Assembly: GCF_009388985.1 (NCBI RefSeq)
Contig: NZ_CP036422.1
Coordinates: 3,238,501-3,302,500, forward strand
DNA from: Halioglobus maricola
Lineage (GTDB): Bacteria > Pseudomonadota > Gammaproteobacteria > Pseudomonadales > Halieaceae
Direction of reading: 5' to 3'
Length of the DNA: 64,000 nucleotides
Position numbers and translations under genes: made by a program. Below, piece by piece: positions 54,056 to 62,337 of the stretch. Position 1 is the first letter of the stretch. Each line of letters starts with the position of its first letter. The notes below the pieces were generated by a model. It was not told where the DNA came from. It did not search any database and was given only the letters and a program-made list of their open reading frames with translations.

Positions 54056-54796
54056 CTACCAGGGGATAGACTCACCCTGGTAATCATAGAACCGGCCGTT
54101 GTCGTCGGGGCTGAGACCCGCGAAAACATCGAGCATACCCTTAACGCTTACCTCAGCGGTAATAGCGGCATCAGGCCCACCCATTCGGGTCTGGACCCAC
54201 CCTGGATGCATCACAACGCAGGTGTAGCCCTCTTTGCCCAGCTCCTGGGCGAGCGACTTGTTCATCATGTTAAGCGCTGCCTTGCTGGCCCGATAACCGT
54301 AGTAGCCGCCACGGTTTTTCTCGATACTACCCATCACGCTACTGATATGAACAACCGTTTTTTGCTGACCAGCATCCAGATTGTCGATGAGGGCCTGAGT
54401 GACCCGCATGGGCCCGAGTGTATTCACCTCAAAGGTCCAATCAATCGCAGCAAAATCGGTGTCCCTGAAGCTCTCCGGCGCCTGACCACCAACACCGGCG
54501 TTGTTGACCAGCATGTCGATTTTTACCCCCTTGAGGGTCTCGGCAAGGGCCGCCAATGAGTCGGCGTCGGTCACATCCAGCTGCTCAACCCTGGCCCCGG
54601 TGGCGCGCAATTCATCCGCCTCGGCAGGTTTGCGTGCAGTACCAATGACATCCAGGCCGCGAGCTTTCATTTGCTTCACCATTTCGAGGCCGATACCACG
54701 GTTGGCACCAGTGACCAGTACGGTCATCACCGTGGCCGCACTTGCGGAGACACTGGTCAGACTGACCAGCACAAACAGAACTATTGATTTGAGCAC
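54056..54796 (-). CDS. SDR-family oxidoreductase with an export-like N-terminus
   Basis: A 246-residue short-chain dehydrogenase: cofactor motif TVLVTGANRGIGLEM, NNAGVGG, and catalytic GYYGYRASKAAL (YxxxK). The GTG start has AGGTG upstream and gives a signal-like leader (MLKSIVLFVLVSLTSVSASA). SDRs need NAD(P) and are normally cytoplasmic, so the leader is odd. A second Met (ATG ending at 54727) would remove it, but no ribosome site is seen there. The substrate is unknown. Confidence 0.8.
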   Translation of the reverse strand: MLKSIVLFVLVSLTSVSASAATVMTVLVTGANRGIGLEMVKQMKARGLDVIGTARKPAEADELRATGARVEQLDVTDADSLAALAETLKGVKIDMLVNNAGVGGQAPESFRDTDFAAIDWTFEVNTLGPMRVTQALIDNLDAGQQKTVVHISSVMGSIEKNRGGYYGYRASKAALNMMNKSLAQELGKEGYTCVVMHPGWVQTRMGGPDAAITAEVSVKGMLDVFAGLSPDDNGRFYDYQGESIPW

Positions 54797-54895
54797 AGCA
54801 GGACACCTCTATCGATTAGACTCTCTCGACTAGTCTAGCAGCTCATGCGAGCTGTCTCCCGCGATTTGGTTCGAACAATCCGGGTAACGCAGACT

Positions 54896-55687
54896 TTATA
54901 CGTAGGCCACCGCACCGCCATCTATGCGAATGTTCTGGCCATTAATGAAGGCAGCCTGTTCACTGCACAGAAATACCACCAGATCCGCGACCTCCTGACG
55001 CGTGGCCAGCCGGCCGCAGGGGTTCGGAAAATCCTCAGCTACGATGTGCCTGAGAATGTTGTCCCAGTCTTCACCCCAACCTTTCTTCTGCGCTTTCAGG
55101 CGATAGCCCGCCTCCAATTCAGGCGTGTGAATCAAGCCCGGTGAAACCGTGTTTACCGTGACCCCTGTGCTGGCAAGCTCCTGCATCAGGCTGACACCGA
55201 GCGTGGCAAGCGCGCCCTTGGCACCGTAATAATGCGGCATCAGGTGACCTGGGGTATGTGAACCCACCGTGCCCAGATTCACAATTCGCCCCCAGCCGCG
55301 CGCCACCATGTCGGGTGTGAGCCCTCTTACCAGGCGCGCCATCGACAACACATTTTTCTGGTACATATCCAACCAGTCGTCTTCGTCTGCTGTTTGCCAC
55401 TTTCCCCGGGATGCGGTGCCGTAGTTGTTGACCAGCACATCGACAGCCAGCCCCGCCGACGCCACCTGCGACAGCACCTCGGTGCAACCGCTGGACGTGG
55501 CAATGTCGCCCACCACCGCATATGCCTGCTCGACATCCGCTGCGGCGGCCTGGGCAGAACCGTCATCTTCATTGCTGTGTACAATCACTCTGGCACCTGC
55601 AGACGCGAGTGTCCGAGCGATCACTTCACCGGTATTGCGTGAAGAGCCAGTCACCAGGGCCGTGCGCCCCTCAAGTTCAATATCCAT
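54896..55687 (-). CDS. SDR-family oxidoreductase
   Basis: I start at the ATG ending at 55687 (MDIELEGRTALVTGSSRNTG), with GGAA upstream; the longer frame adds 19 residues that do not look like part of the fold. The 263-residue protein has the cofactor loop TGSSRNTGEVIA, VNNYG and the catalytic YYGAKGAL. It resembles FabG-type 3-oxoacyl reductases and related alcohol dehydrogenases. The substrate cannot be named. It is 99 bases upstream of the other SDR gene on the same strand. Confidence 0.85.
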   Translation of the reverse strand: MDIELEGRTALVTGSSRNTGEVIARTLASAGARVIVHSNEDDGSAQAAAADVEQAYAVVGDIATSSGCTEVLSQVASAGLAVDVLVNNYGTASRGKWQTADEDDWLDMYQKNVLSMARLVRGLTPDMVARGWGRIVNLGTVGSHTPGHLMPHYYGAKGALATLGVSLMQELASTGVTVNTVSPGLIHTPELEAGYRLKAQKKGWGEDWDNILRHIVAEDFPNPCGRLATRQEVADLVVFLCSEQAAFINGQNIRIDGGAVAYV

Positions 55688-55869
55688 CGTTTCCGGGATT
55701 CCTGCATGGGAGTTAGCTGCGTATTTATACTTGGATAGCGGCACAGCCGAAAGCGCTGGTCCAGCCGATCTTCTGAACTAAATTAACAAAATTAGTGATA
55801 ACTCTTTTATCTGCCAGCGTGAATCGTTACGCTGCCTCATTGAAATTCATTCCGTTACTGAGGATCACC

Positions 55870-56664
55870 ATGCTACGCCATCTTGCTTGCAGCGCCGCCT
55901 GCGTTGCCGCGACATTATTTTCGCTGTCCGCCACAGCCCAGACCACGGTCGTCGACCCAGACAACCTCGGTGATTGGCTGATATTTCCCACTGGGCCAGT
56001 GCCTGTGGAATTCAACACCGACCAGGCCAGTACCGGCGCTGGCAGCCTCGCCTTTGGCCCTGTCTCCAGCACGCCCGAAGACAAGTTCCTGATGGCACCG
56101 CCCTATGGCACCGCAGACTTCATTGCCGCGGGGGGGCCTGATCCACTACTTAGCGAGTTCGTCAGCTTCGTCTACGACTTCTATCCCAGCGCGGGTTCGG
56201 CTGACAACTTCTATCTCAATGTCTATGTCGACATCGACGGCGACGGCCCGGCAGTCTCATTTTACGATTGCCGCTATGACTACGTCCCCAGCGGCACGAC
56301 CGGCGCCTGGAATACTTTCACGGTGAACACTGCCACCGCACCAACATTGGTGACTGCGCAGGGCGGATCAACCTGCCCCGCCGACCTGGGCGGCGCTGGC
56401 GTCAATGACGTTATTCTCTATATGGTCATGAATGGCGGCCAGTCCACCGCTGCCGACGCAGGACTTACGGGCTCCTGGGACAACGTCCAGCTGACCGTAG
56501 GTGGAACCACTACGACATGGGATTTCGAGCCAATAGCGGAGCCCCCTGTCAGCGGTCCAACACCACCAGCAACACCGCCCGCACCCATTCCTGCCGTGCC
56601 TTTCGGTGGCCTGCTGCTGCTGATCGGTGCCCTGGTAGCACTGGGACGTCGTTTCAGCCGCTAA
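55870..56664 (+). CDS. Exported protein with C-terminal sorting signal
   Basis: The ATG at 55870, after GAGG, gives 264 residues with a signal peptide (MLRHLACSAACVAATLFSLS). The body is beta-rich with DNLGDWLIFPTGPVPVEFNT and acidic turns. The C-terminus has a Pro-rich linker, then IPAVPFGGLLLLIGALVALG and the basic tail RRFSR. That pattern (short motif, hydrophobic helix, Arg cluster) is of the exosortase/rhombosortase-type surface-sorting signals. The function is unknown. I see no sorting enzyme in the window. Confidence 0.7.
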   Translation: MLRHLACSAACVAATLFSLSATAQTTVVDPDNLGDWLIFPTGPVPVEFNTDQASTGAGSLAFGPVSSTPEDKFLMAPPYGTADFIAAGGPDPLLSEFVSFVYDFYPSAGSADNFYLNVYVDIDGDGPAVSFYDCRYDYVPSGTTGAWNTFTVNTATAPTLVTAQGGSTCPADLGGAGVNDVILYMVMNGGQSTAADAGLTGSWDNVQLTVGGTTTTWDFEPIAEPPVSGPTPPATPPAPIPAVPFGGLLLLIGALVALGRRFSR

Positions 56665-56850
56665 GCGAGCACACTGTCAAATCGCCGGGGCGCGCTGCAA
56701 TAAGCCCTGGCGACCTGGATAACAATGGTCCTGCCCGAACAGAATAGAACCGGCGCTGAGCCCATAAGTGCCGCTCTGGGCCTTGACTTGACCGGGCAAA
56801 TTCCGGAAAATGCGCGCCTCTTCGGGACAGCCAGTCCCGTTTTAGATTGT

Positions 56851-56927
56851 GGCTACGTAGCTCAGCTGGTTAGAGCACAGCATTCATAATGCTGGGGTCG
56901 GTGGTTCAAGTCCACCCGTAGCTACCA
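56851..56927 (+). tRNA. tRNA-Met (CAT), elongator type
   Basis: A complete 77-base tRNA. Acceptor arm GGCTACG pairs with CGTAGCT (G1-T72 wobble), D-arm GCTCAGCTGGTTAGAGC, anticodon loop TTCATAA within CAGCATTCATAATGCTG, T-arm with GGTTCAAGTCC, and an encoded ACCA end. The G1 pair, rather than C1-A72, marks it as elongator, not initiator. A possible -35 box TTGACT lies at 56783-56788. Small tRNA genes are frequent island insertion points, and base composition changes after it. Confidence 0.95.
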
Positions 56928-57090
56928 CTTCTCTCTGCAATATCAATCACTTACAAGCCTCCAACCGTACCACCCTGATGCTCCCACGCGCGCCAGCCTT
57001 GTGGGCCTCCCCTCACGGTTTTGCTTCTTAGTCAGGTCGATGTCGACCGTGACCAGATCGCCGTGCCTGGCTGACCTCCTTTAGTAAGCC
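56928..57090. other. Gap between tRNA-Met and the hydrolase gene
   Basis: No full gene is visible here. On the minus strand one frame stays open for about 40 codons (57080-56950) without a start; it reads like a coding fragment (HGDLVTVDIDLTKKQNREG). It may be the remnant of a lost gene next to the tRNA. I cannot assign it to a family. Confidence 0.3.
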
Positions 57091-58179
57091 CTAAGCATTC
57101 GTTGGCGAGTTCAATGCCATGAATTTTTCAATATGCTGGAAGGCTTCCTGAGCCTCGGGCATTGCGCCATGAAACATGTGCCACACATGGAGCATGTGAG
57201 GCCAGATTTGAAGAGAAGCGTCAGTACCGCTATCGGTTGCCTTGTTGACATAGCGGCAAGCATCATCGAGAAACATTTCCGCCTGACTGGCGTGGATAAG
57301 AATTGGGGGCAGATTGGACAGGTCACCATGGGCCGGAGACAACCGTGGATCACAAGGGCGCATGCGATTGCTTAAAAAGGCAAACCAGAGAAACAGTCCA
57401 TTGGGGATCGCCAGAATTTTACCTAAACTGGATCCGAGCATTGGATCTGTTAACAGATTCGCCCTGAGGCTGGGACTTGACCAGGTTTCATCAGTCCCAG
57501 GCGAGAGCGCGATAGCCCCATTAGCCGCTTTCAAGCCTTCATCTCGAGCCCAGGCAATAATAGCGAGGGTCAGATTGCCGCCAGCGGAGTCACCAGCCAC
57601 AAAGAACTTTTCTACCGGGCCGGGACCTTCCGGACCATTATCAAGTATCCAGCGGTAGGCTGACTGGCAGTCCGCAAGACAATCGAGACGCGTATTCTCT
57701 GGACACAGTCGATAATCTATGACCAATACGGATGTGCCCTGGGATTTAGCCAATCGAGTAGAAATTGCGCGATGACTGGTGGGACTTCCCGCCATAAATC
57801 CGCCACCATGAAAATAAAGTAGACGCCTATTGGTGTCAGCATCTTCGGCTAAAACCCATTCCGCTGGCACGCCCCCTACGTCAACTTTTTGGATGCGAAT
57901 CCCATCCAGAGAGACGTCTTCACACCACTGGTCCACTTCCGCACGCATGCCCGGTAACAGTTTTTTAAGCGAGCCCTTGGGCCTGTTGCTGTGTAACCCT
58001 CTGAACCGCTCCACAAGTTCATAGTGAACGTTACTGGGCTCACTATCAGCGGGATTCATCAGCGAACCTGAGGCTCGGTCGTAACGACCCAGATTTTCAC
58101 CTCGCAGATAAAAGCGAGTGAATGCCCAGAGCAGAAGAATGGCAATAAAAAGGACTGGTAACAGAGTAGCGAATGGCAT
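57091..58179 (-). CDS. HSL-family alpha/beta hydrolase (esterase/lipase)
   Basis: I start at the ATG ending at 58179, nine bases after GGAG, giving 362 residues with an N-terminal membrane anchor (FATLLPVLFIAILLLWAFTR). The hormone-sensitive-lipase signatures are present: oxyanion motif LYFHGGGFMAGSP, nucleophile Ser in VAGDSAGGNLTL, an Asp in EMFLDD and a His near HVWHMFHG. It should hydrolyse esters at the inner membrane. A TGCAC-type palindrome overlaps its promoter and matches one at the divergent operon, so it likely belongs to the same catabolic system. Confidence 0.88.
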   Translation of the reverse strand: MPFATLLPVLFIAILLLWAFTRFYLRGENLGRYDRASGSLMNPADSEPSNVHYELVERFRGLHSNRPKGSLKKLLPGMRAEVDQWCEDVSLDGIRIQKVDVGGVPAEWVLAEDADTNRRLLYFHGGGFMAGSPTSHRAISTRLAKSQGTSVLVIDYRLCPENTRLDCLADCQSAYRWILDNGPEGPGPVEKFFVAGDSAGGNLTLAIIAWARDEGLKAANGAIALSPGTDETWSSPSLRANLLTDPMLGSSLGKILAIPNGLFLWFAFLSNRMRPCDPRLSPAHGDLSNLPPILIHASQAEMFLDDACRYVNKATDSGTDASLQIWPHMLHVWHMFHGAMPEAQEAFQHIEKFMALNSPTNA

Positions 58180-58207
58180 GCAAAAGCACTCCATTTGAAT
58201 TTGAGCT

Positions 58208-58236
58208 AAAATGCACTCGTGCATTTTAATTGTCAA
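58208..58236 (-). promoter_or_regulatory. Promoter and operator of the HSL hydrolase gene
   Basis: The 20-base palindrome AAAATGCACTCGTGCATTTT (58208-58227) lies just downstream of a consensus -35 box TTGACA (minus strand, 58231-58236). It would cover the spacer and -10 region. A second palindrome with the same ATGCAC-N2-GTGCAT core occurs at 58516-58529. Confidence 0.72.
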
Positions 58237-58242
58237 GCACCT

Positions 58243-58509
58243 ATGTACAACCACCTTATTCACAAAGCCGGGTACCGAATCAAGGACGGCACGACGGCTG
58301 CAGCGACACTGATCCAGCACGTCAAAGCGCCGGATAGACTTGAGTTTGGCGATCTGGAACAACTGCGCTGGCAACTGGTGCATGCGTTACGCGCAGACCT
58401 CCCCCTGGGCACACCCGGACTCGACGAACACGTGAGAGAGACGATGCTCGGCCAGTTGACGATAGATCACCCCCTCTACTTGCGCCTGTTGACTTCCGGC
58501 TCACCTTGA
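58243..58509 (+). CDS. Small protein between two operators, unknown
   Basis: An 88-residue reading frame beginning MYNHLIHKAGYRIKDGTTAA, with no clear ribosome site; a GTG at 58219 inside the operator is a possible longer start. The C-terminal part (GTPGLDEHVRETMLGQLTID) loosely recalls the tail of a DUF6285-type protein, a family often near CoA genes, but I hold this match weakly. It may be a truncated relic. It fills the 300 bases between the two palindromes. Confidence 0.35.
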   Translation: MYNHLIHKAGYRIKDGTTAAATLIQHVKAPDRLEFGDLEQLRWQLVHALRADLPLGTPGLDEHVRETMLGQLTIDHPLYLRLLTSGSP

Positions 58510-58534
58510 ATCAAAATGCACTAGTGCATATCAA
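58506..58534 (+). promoter_or_regulatory. Promoter and operator of the ring-cleavage operon
   Basis: TTGAAT (58506-58511), a 17-base spacer and TATCAA (58529-58534) form a promoter. The spacer is filled by the palindrome ATGCACTAGTGCAT (58516-58529). A bound repressor would block polymerase directly. The first gene starts at 58611, after GGGAGA. Confidence 0.72.
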
Positions 58535-58610
58535 TTTTGACCGCCGGCTGCTGCGTGTTTAAAGCGCAGAACAATCGATCGGTACAACAGAATATTCTAG
58601 GGAGATTGCC

Positions 58611-59720
58611 ATGAAGAACTCGTGGATTCAGAAAGCCAGCGGTGAATATGTTCGTCAGGCGCGCGTGGGTGTCCGTGAGATGAATGAGGAACATATTAGT
58701 CGGGAAGGATTTTTTGGCCCCGCCTCTATGATTTATCACCGCGATGCCGCTGTGGCTCCTAAGCGAGTTGAAGGGGCGCTATCACTGCGAATGGCAAAGA
58801 TGGAACATTTCAACCAGCTCGATGAAAACAGCGATTCAGGCTTGCCGACACTGATGCTGCATAACACAGAAGTCAGGATTTCGCTGAGCCGTCGGGCCGC
58901 TGCCATGCCTTTTCTCTTGCGCAATATCGATGCAGATACATTGATCTACGTGCAATCCGGCAGTGGCACTCTCGCCACCGAATTCGGCCCGCTGGAATAC
59001 ACTGCGGGCGACTACCTTTATGTGCCGAAAAGTATCAGCTACCGCCAGATGCCCTCATCTGAAACTGTGGCGCTAGTGGTTGAATCAATCGCCCCTATCA
59101 GTATTGCCGAGCACACTATGCTGGGTCGTCATACGCCTTTTGATAGCGGTGTTTTGGGGGTTCCCGAAGTGCAGGCATACGACTGGCCCGAACAGGATGA
59201 ATGGGAGCTGAAACTGAAACAGGGGGATGAACTGACGTCGTGGTTTTTCGATGATTTGCCCTTTGACTTGATTGGCTGGAAAGGCGACCTGTTTCCTTTC
59301 CGGCTGAGCGAGAAAGACATTCGTCATGTGAATTCAGAACGCATGCATATCGCGCCAACTTCGTGGTGTATTTTTGAATCTTCCAGTTTCCTCTGTGTTG
59401 CCTTCCGCCCAATGTCGGGTGTTGGCGATGTGGAAGCAGAAGAACTCCCCAGCCGCCATCGCAACGTCGACACCGAAGAAGTGCTGATGATTCGCTCGCT
59501 GTTTGCGGGCATAGAGGCACCCGAATTCTGGCACATGCCACAAGGCGTCACGCATGGGCCACTGGGTGAACATCGCGATTTCTTCGAAGCCTACAGAAAA
59601 CAAGTTGAGGCTGAGGGCGGCAAATTGGAACGCACATTTGATGCAGTCAGTATTGATCCGTTTCGGCGCGTTACGCCTACTCCAGCGTATCTGGCAATGG
59701 TTTCCAGATACCAAGACTGA
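58611..59720 (+). CDS. Homogentisate 1,2-dioxygenase-like ring-cleavage enzyme
   Basis: A 369-residue double-cupin protein, shorter than the roughly 430-residue classical HmgA. DLPFDLIGWKGDLFPFRLSE aligns in pattern with the HmgA family, and the iron ligands appear conserved: His283 and Glu289 in PSRHRNVDTEEVL (spacing of six as in HmgA) and His315 in GVTHGPLG. It should open a hydroquinone-type aromatic ring with oxygen. The rest of the operon (CoA lyase, hydratase, FAH hydrolase) differs from the normal homogentisate pathway, so the substrate is likely a different dihydroxybenzoate-like acid. Confidence 0.8.
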   Translation: MKNSWIQKASGEYVRQARVGVREMNEEHISREGFFGPASMIYHRDAAVAPKRVEGALSLRMAKMEHFNQLDENSDSGLPTLMLHNTEVRISLSRRAAAMPFLLRNIDADTLIYVQSGSGTLATEFGPLEYTAGDYLYVPKSISYRQMPSSETVALVVESIAPISIAEHTMLGRHTPFDSGVLGVPEVQAYDWPEQDEWELKLKQGDELTSWFFDDLPFDLIGWKGDLFPFRLSEKDIRHVNSERMHIAPTSWCIFESSSFLCVAFRPMSGVGDVEAEELPSRHRNVDTEEVLMIRSLFAGIEAPEFWHMPQGVTHGPLGEHRDFFEAYRKQVEAEGGKLERTFDAVSIDPFRRVTPTPAYLAMVSRYQD

Positions 59721-59741
59721 TAAAGCATTGAGGAAAGAACC

Positions 59742-60626
59742 ATGACACAGAGAAAACTGGAGCAAAGCCGCTCGTTTATGTTCGTGCCGGGCAATAAACA
59801 GCGCTTTCTGGAAAAAACTGAAACACTGCCATTGGATGTAGCACTTTTTGATCTGGAAGACGGTGTCTTACCGGAAGAAAAACCACTTGCGCGCGAAATG
59901 GTTATTCCAATTTTGGAGAAGCCTTCCTGGTCAGGTCCGCGTCGTTTTGTTCGCCTGAACGCCCAGACAACACCTTGGTTTGAAGACGATCTTAAAGCGG
60001 TGGTTCGCCCGGGCTTGGAAGGCGTTTGTATGACGAAAGTTAACAGCGTCGCCGAGTTGACCGCGGGTATTGAATCCATCACCAAGCGTGAGCAAGAAGC
60101 CGGCATGGCGCCAGGCACAGTTAGAGTTGTGGCGGCAATAGAAAGCCCTAAAGGCCTCTTGGCGGCAGCCGATATTGCAGCTGCAGACCCTCGTGTTTGT
60201 GCCCTTATTTTTGGCGGCGAAGATTACGCGCTTGAAATCGGCCTGGGTGCCAATCGTGTTGCAGAGGCAGCTGAGATGCTGCACCCACGCAATGTAATTA
60301 TCGTTGCCGCGGCGGCTGCGGGCGTACTGTCTATCGACGGTGTGTTTCCGGACTTGAATAATGAAGAAGGTTGCCTGAAAGACATCTGGCAGGCTCGCCG
60401 CCTCGGGTTTACGTCCAAGTCGACATTCAACCCGCGCCAAGTGGAAATGATCAACGAAATATTTTCGCCTTCAGCAGAAGACATCGACTACGCCAGGAGG
60501 CTGGTTGCTGCATTTGATGAAGGCAAAGCCAGAGGCGATGCGTCAATTGCTTTTGGTGGTCAACTAGTCGATTTACCTATTTTGATGCGTGCTGAGCGCA
60601 TTCTTGAAGATGCTGGAGAGCGATAA
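59742..60626 (+). CDS. HpcH/HpaI-CitE-like CoA lyase
   Basis: A 294-residue TIM-barrel lyase of the CitE/malyl-CoA lyase group: SRSFMFVPGNKQRFLEKTE, the metal-site segment LFDLEDGVLPEEK, the conserved Arg in RRFVRLNA and FGGEDYALEIG. Such enzymes split beta-hydroxyacyl-CoA esters (malyl-, methylmalyl- or citramalyl-CoA). It starts after GAGGAAAG and is 21 bases from the dioxygenase gene. With the following MaoC and CoA-transferase genes it forms the set used for itaconate or mesaconate degradation. Confidence 0.85.
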   Translation: MTQRKLEQSRSFMFVPGNKQRFLEKTETLPLDVALFDLEDGVLPEEKPLAREMVIPILEKPSWSGPRRFVRLNAQTTPWFEDDLKAVVRPGLEGVCMTKVNSVAELTAGIESITKREQEAGMAPGTVRVVAAIESPKGLLAAADIAAADPRVCALIFGGEDYALEIGLGANRVAEAAEMLHPRNVIIVAAAAAGVLSIDGVFPDLNNEEGCLKDIWQARRLGFTSKSTFNPRQVEMINEIFSPSAEDIDYARRLVAAFDEGKARGDASIAFGGQLVDLPILMRAERILEDAGER

Positions 60627-60628
60627 TT

Positions 60629-61132
60629 ATGAGTCAAATTAAAGAAGGTTGGGTGGGTCGCTATTTTGAAGATTTCACCGTGGGTGATATCTATCGCAGT
60701 CGTCTTGGTCGCACCATTACGATGACCGATAACATTCAATTCACCATGATCACTAATAACACCAATCAGCTCCACTTTAATGATCACTATGCCAAGCAAA
60801 CCGAGTTTGGTGCACCGTTGGTAAACAGTGCATTGACCCTATCGGTTGTTGCGGGTCTGGCGGTAGTTGATGTCAGTGAGCATGGTTTTGCGCTTGGCTG
60901 GGATTACATCAAGCTCCCCAACCCTGTATTTCCTGGCGATACGATTTATGCAGAGACTGAAGTACTGGAAACCCGCGAAAGTAAGTCGCGTCCACACCAG
61001 GGCGTTGTGAAAGTCTGCACCCGTGGTATCAACCAGGACGGAAAAGTAGTCATTGACTACGCTCGTTCCGTGATGGTTTGGAAAAAAGAATCCGCACCTG
61101 CAGCTAGCATTTTTCCTGAGCGTGCTGAGTGA
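60629..61132 (+). CDS. MaoC-family enoyl-CoA hydratase
   Basis: A 167-residue hot-dog-fold hydratase, two bases after the lyase gene. The hydratase segment NTNQLHFNDHYAKQTEFGAP follows the family's N-x-N-x-x-H pattern. In the itaconate pathway a MaoC-type hydratase hydrates itaconyl-CoA to citramalyl-CoA; a mesaconyl-CoA hydratase has the same fold. Its stop overlaps the GTG of the CoA-transferase gene. Confidence 0.85.
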   Translation: MSQIKEGWVGRYFEDFTVGDIYRSRLGRTITMTDNIQFTMITNNTNQLHFNDHYAKQTEFGAPLVNSALTLSVVAGLAVVDVSEHGFALGWDYIKLPNPVFPGDTIYAETEVLETRESKSRPHQGVVKVCTRGINQDGKVVIDYARSVMVWKKESAPAASIFPERAE

Positions 61133-62280
61133 ATACCGAGCAGCACTCTGGCAGGCAGCCTCTCGGCCAGCCGCTCAAAGGGGTGACGGTTGTCGCCCTT
61201 GAGCAGGCTGTAGCAATGCCGTACTGCACCTTTGTTATGGCTGAGATGGGTGCGGAGATCATCAAGATCGAGCGCGTCGGTACAGGCGATGTTGTGAGGG
61301 GTTGGGATTCTGCCGTTCACGGTTTGTCGACCGGCTTCGTATGGGTCAACGCTGGCAAGAAAAGTGTTGAGCTAGACCTCAAGTCTGACGAAGGTCGCAG
61401 CGCCTTGCGTGAGCTGATTCGGGGCGCGGACGTTTTTGTTGAAAACCTCGGCCCGGGAGCTGCGGCCCGCATCGGCGCTGGCATAGATGATCTGGCCGAT
61501 CAGCCAGAACTTGTTTACGCCAGCCTCTCTGGCTACGGGCAGGACGGTCCCTATAGGGATGTGAAAGCCTACGACCTTACCATGCAGGGTGAAACAGGCA
61601 TTTTGCTAAGTAACGGCTACCCAGATCAGCCTGCCAAAGTGGGCCTGCCTATTACCGATCTGATCGCCGGTTCCAATGCGGTGATGGGCATCATGATGGC
61701 GCTCTATCAGCGCCATAATACGGGGAAAGGCGCTTACCTGGATGTCGCCATGTTTGATTCGGCATTGCCGTGGCTGGGCTACTTTCCACACCATGCCTGG
61801 CACAGCAGCTCAGAGCCCCCCATGTCAGGTATGCGGCACCAATACATTGTGCCTTACGGGCCTTACCTCGCGCAGGATGATCGATATGTGTCGCTGGTCG
61901 TTGCTGACGATAAAAGCTGGCAACGCTTTTGCGAGCAGGTTGTCGAAAAGCCGCAATGGATTGATGATCCGGTGATGGGAACTATCGCTTCGCGTCGTGA
62001 AAACCGACCGGAGGCGGAGGCTGCTGTTGAAGCCGTGATGGCGTCTCAGCCCAGCAAGGTGTGGAAGGAACGGCTTGATAAGGCAGGTATCCCCTACGGT
62101 GATGTCAACACGATGGCAGATGTCATCAAACATCCGCAGGCGATGGCTCGCGATATGTTTGTCGATACCAGTTCCGAGTTCGGGCCACTTCCCATTGTAC
62201 GTTTTCCGCTCGCTCCCGCAGACAAGGAACGCCATTTGCCAGCCTTGGGTGAACACACTGGGCAGGTGCTAAAGGATTAG
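61129..62280 (+). CDS. Class III (CaiB/BaiF) CoA-transferase
   Basis: A 383-residue family III CoA-transferase starting at the GTG that overlaps the MaoC gene (GTGA). It opens with QPLKGVTVVALEQAVAMPYC and has EIIKIERVGTGDVVRG, VWVNAGKKSVELDLKSDEGR, and the catalytic-Asp region AYLDVAMFDSALPWLG. It would activate a dicarboxylic acid by CoA transfer so that the hydratase and lyase can act. Family III members also include racemases, so the exact reaction is inferred from context. Confidence 0.9.
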   Translation: MNTEQHSGRQPLGQPLKGVTVVALEQAVAMPYCTFVMAEMGAEIIKIERVGTGDVVRGWDSAVHGLSTGFVWVNAGKKSVELDLKSDEGRSALRELIRGADVFVENLGPGAAARIGAGIDDLADQPELVYASLSGYGQDGPYRDVKAYDLTMQGETGILLSNGYPDQPAKVGLPITDLIAGSNAVMGIMMALYQRHNTGKGAYLDVAMFDSALPWLGYFPHHAWHSSSEPPMSGMRHQYIVPYGPYLAQDDRYVSLVVADDKSWQRFCEQVVEKPQWIDDPVMGTIASRRENRPEAEAAVEAVMASQPSKVWKERLDKAGIPYGDVNTMADVIKHPQAMARDMFVDTSSEFGPLPIVRFPLAPADKERHLPALGEHTGQVLKD

Positions 62281-62337
62281 TAGCCCTAATCAGGCTATCT
62301 ATAACGAATGAAATGAAGGATAAGGAAAAGCCTATCT

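Noticed and set aside
56950-57080. Minus-strand coding-like fragment next to the tRNA, considered as a transposase or integrase remnant
   Set aside because: The residues do not show a motif of any transposase or integrase I know, and there is no start codon. I report it only as an unexplained fragment.
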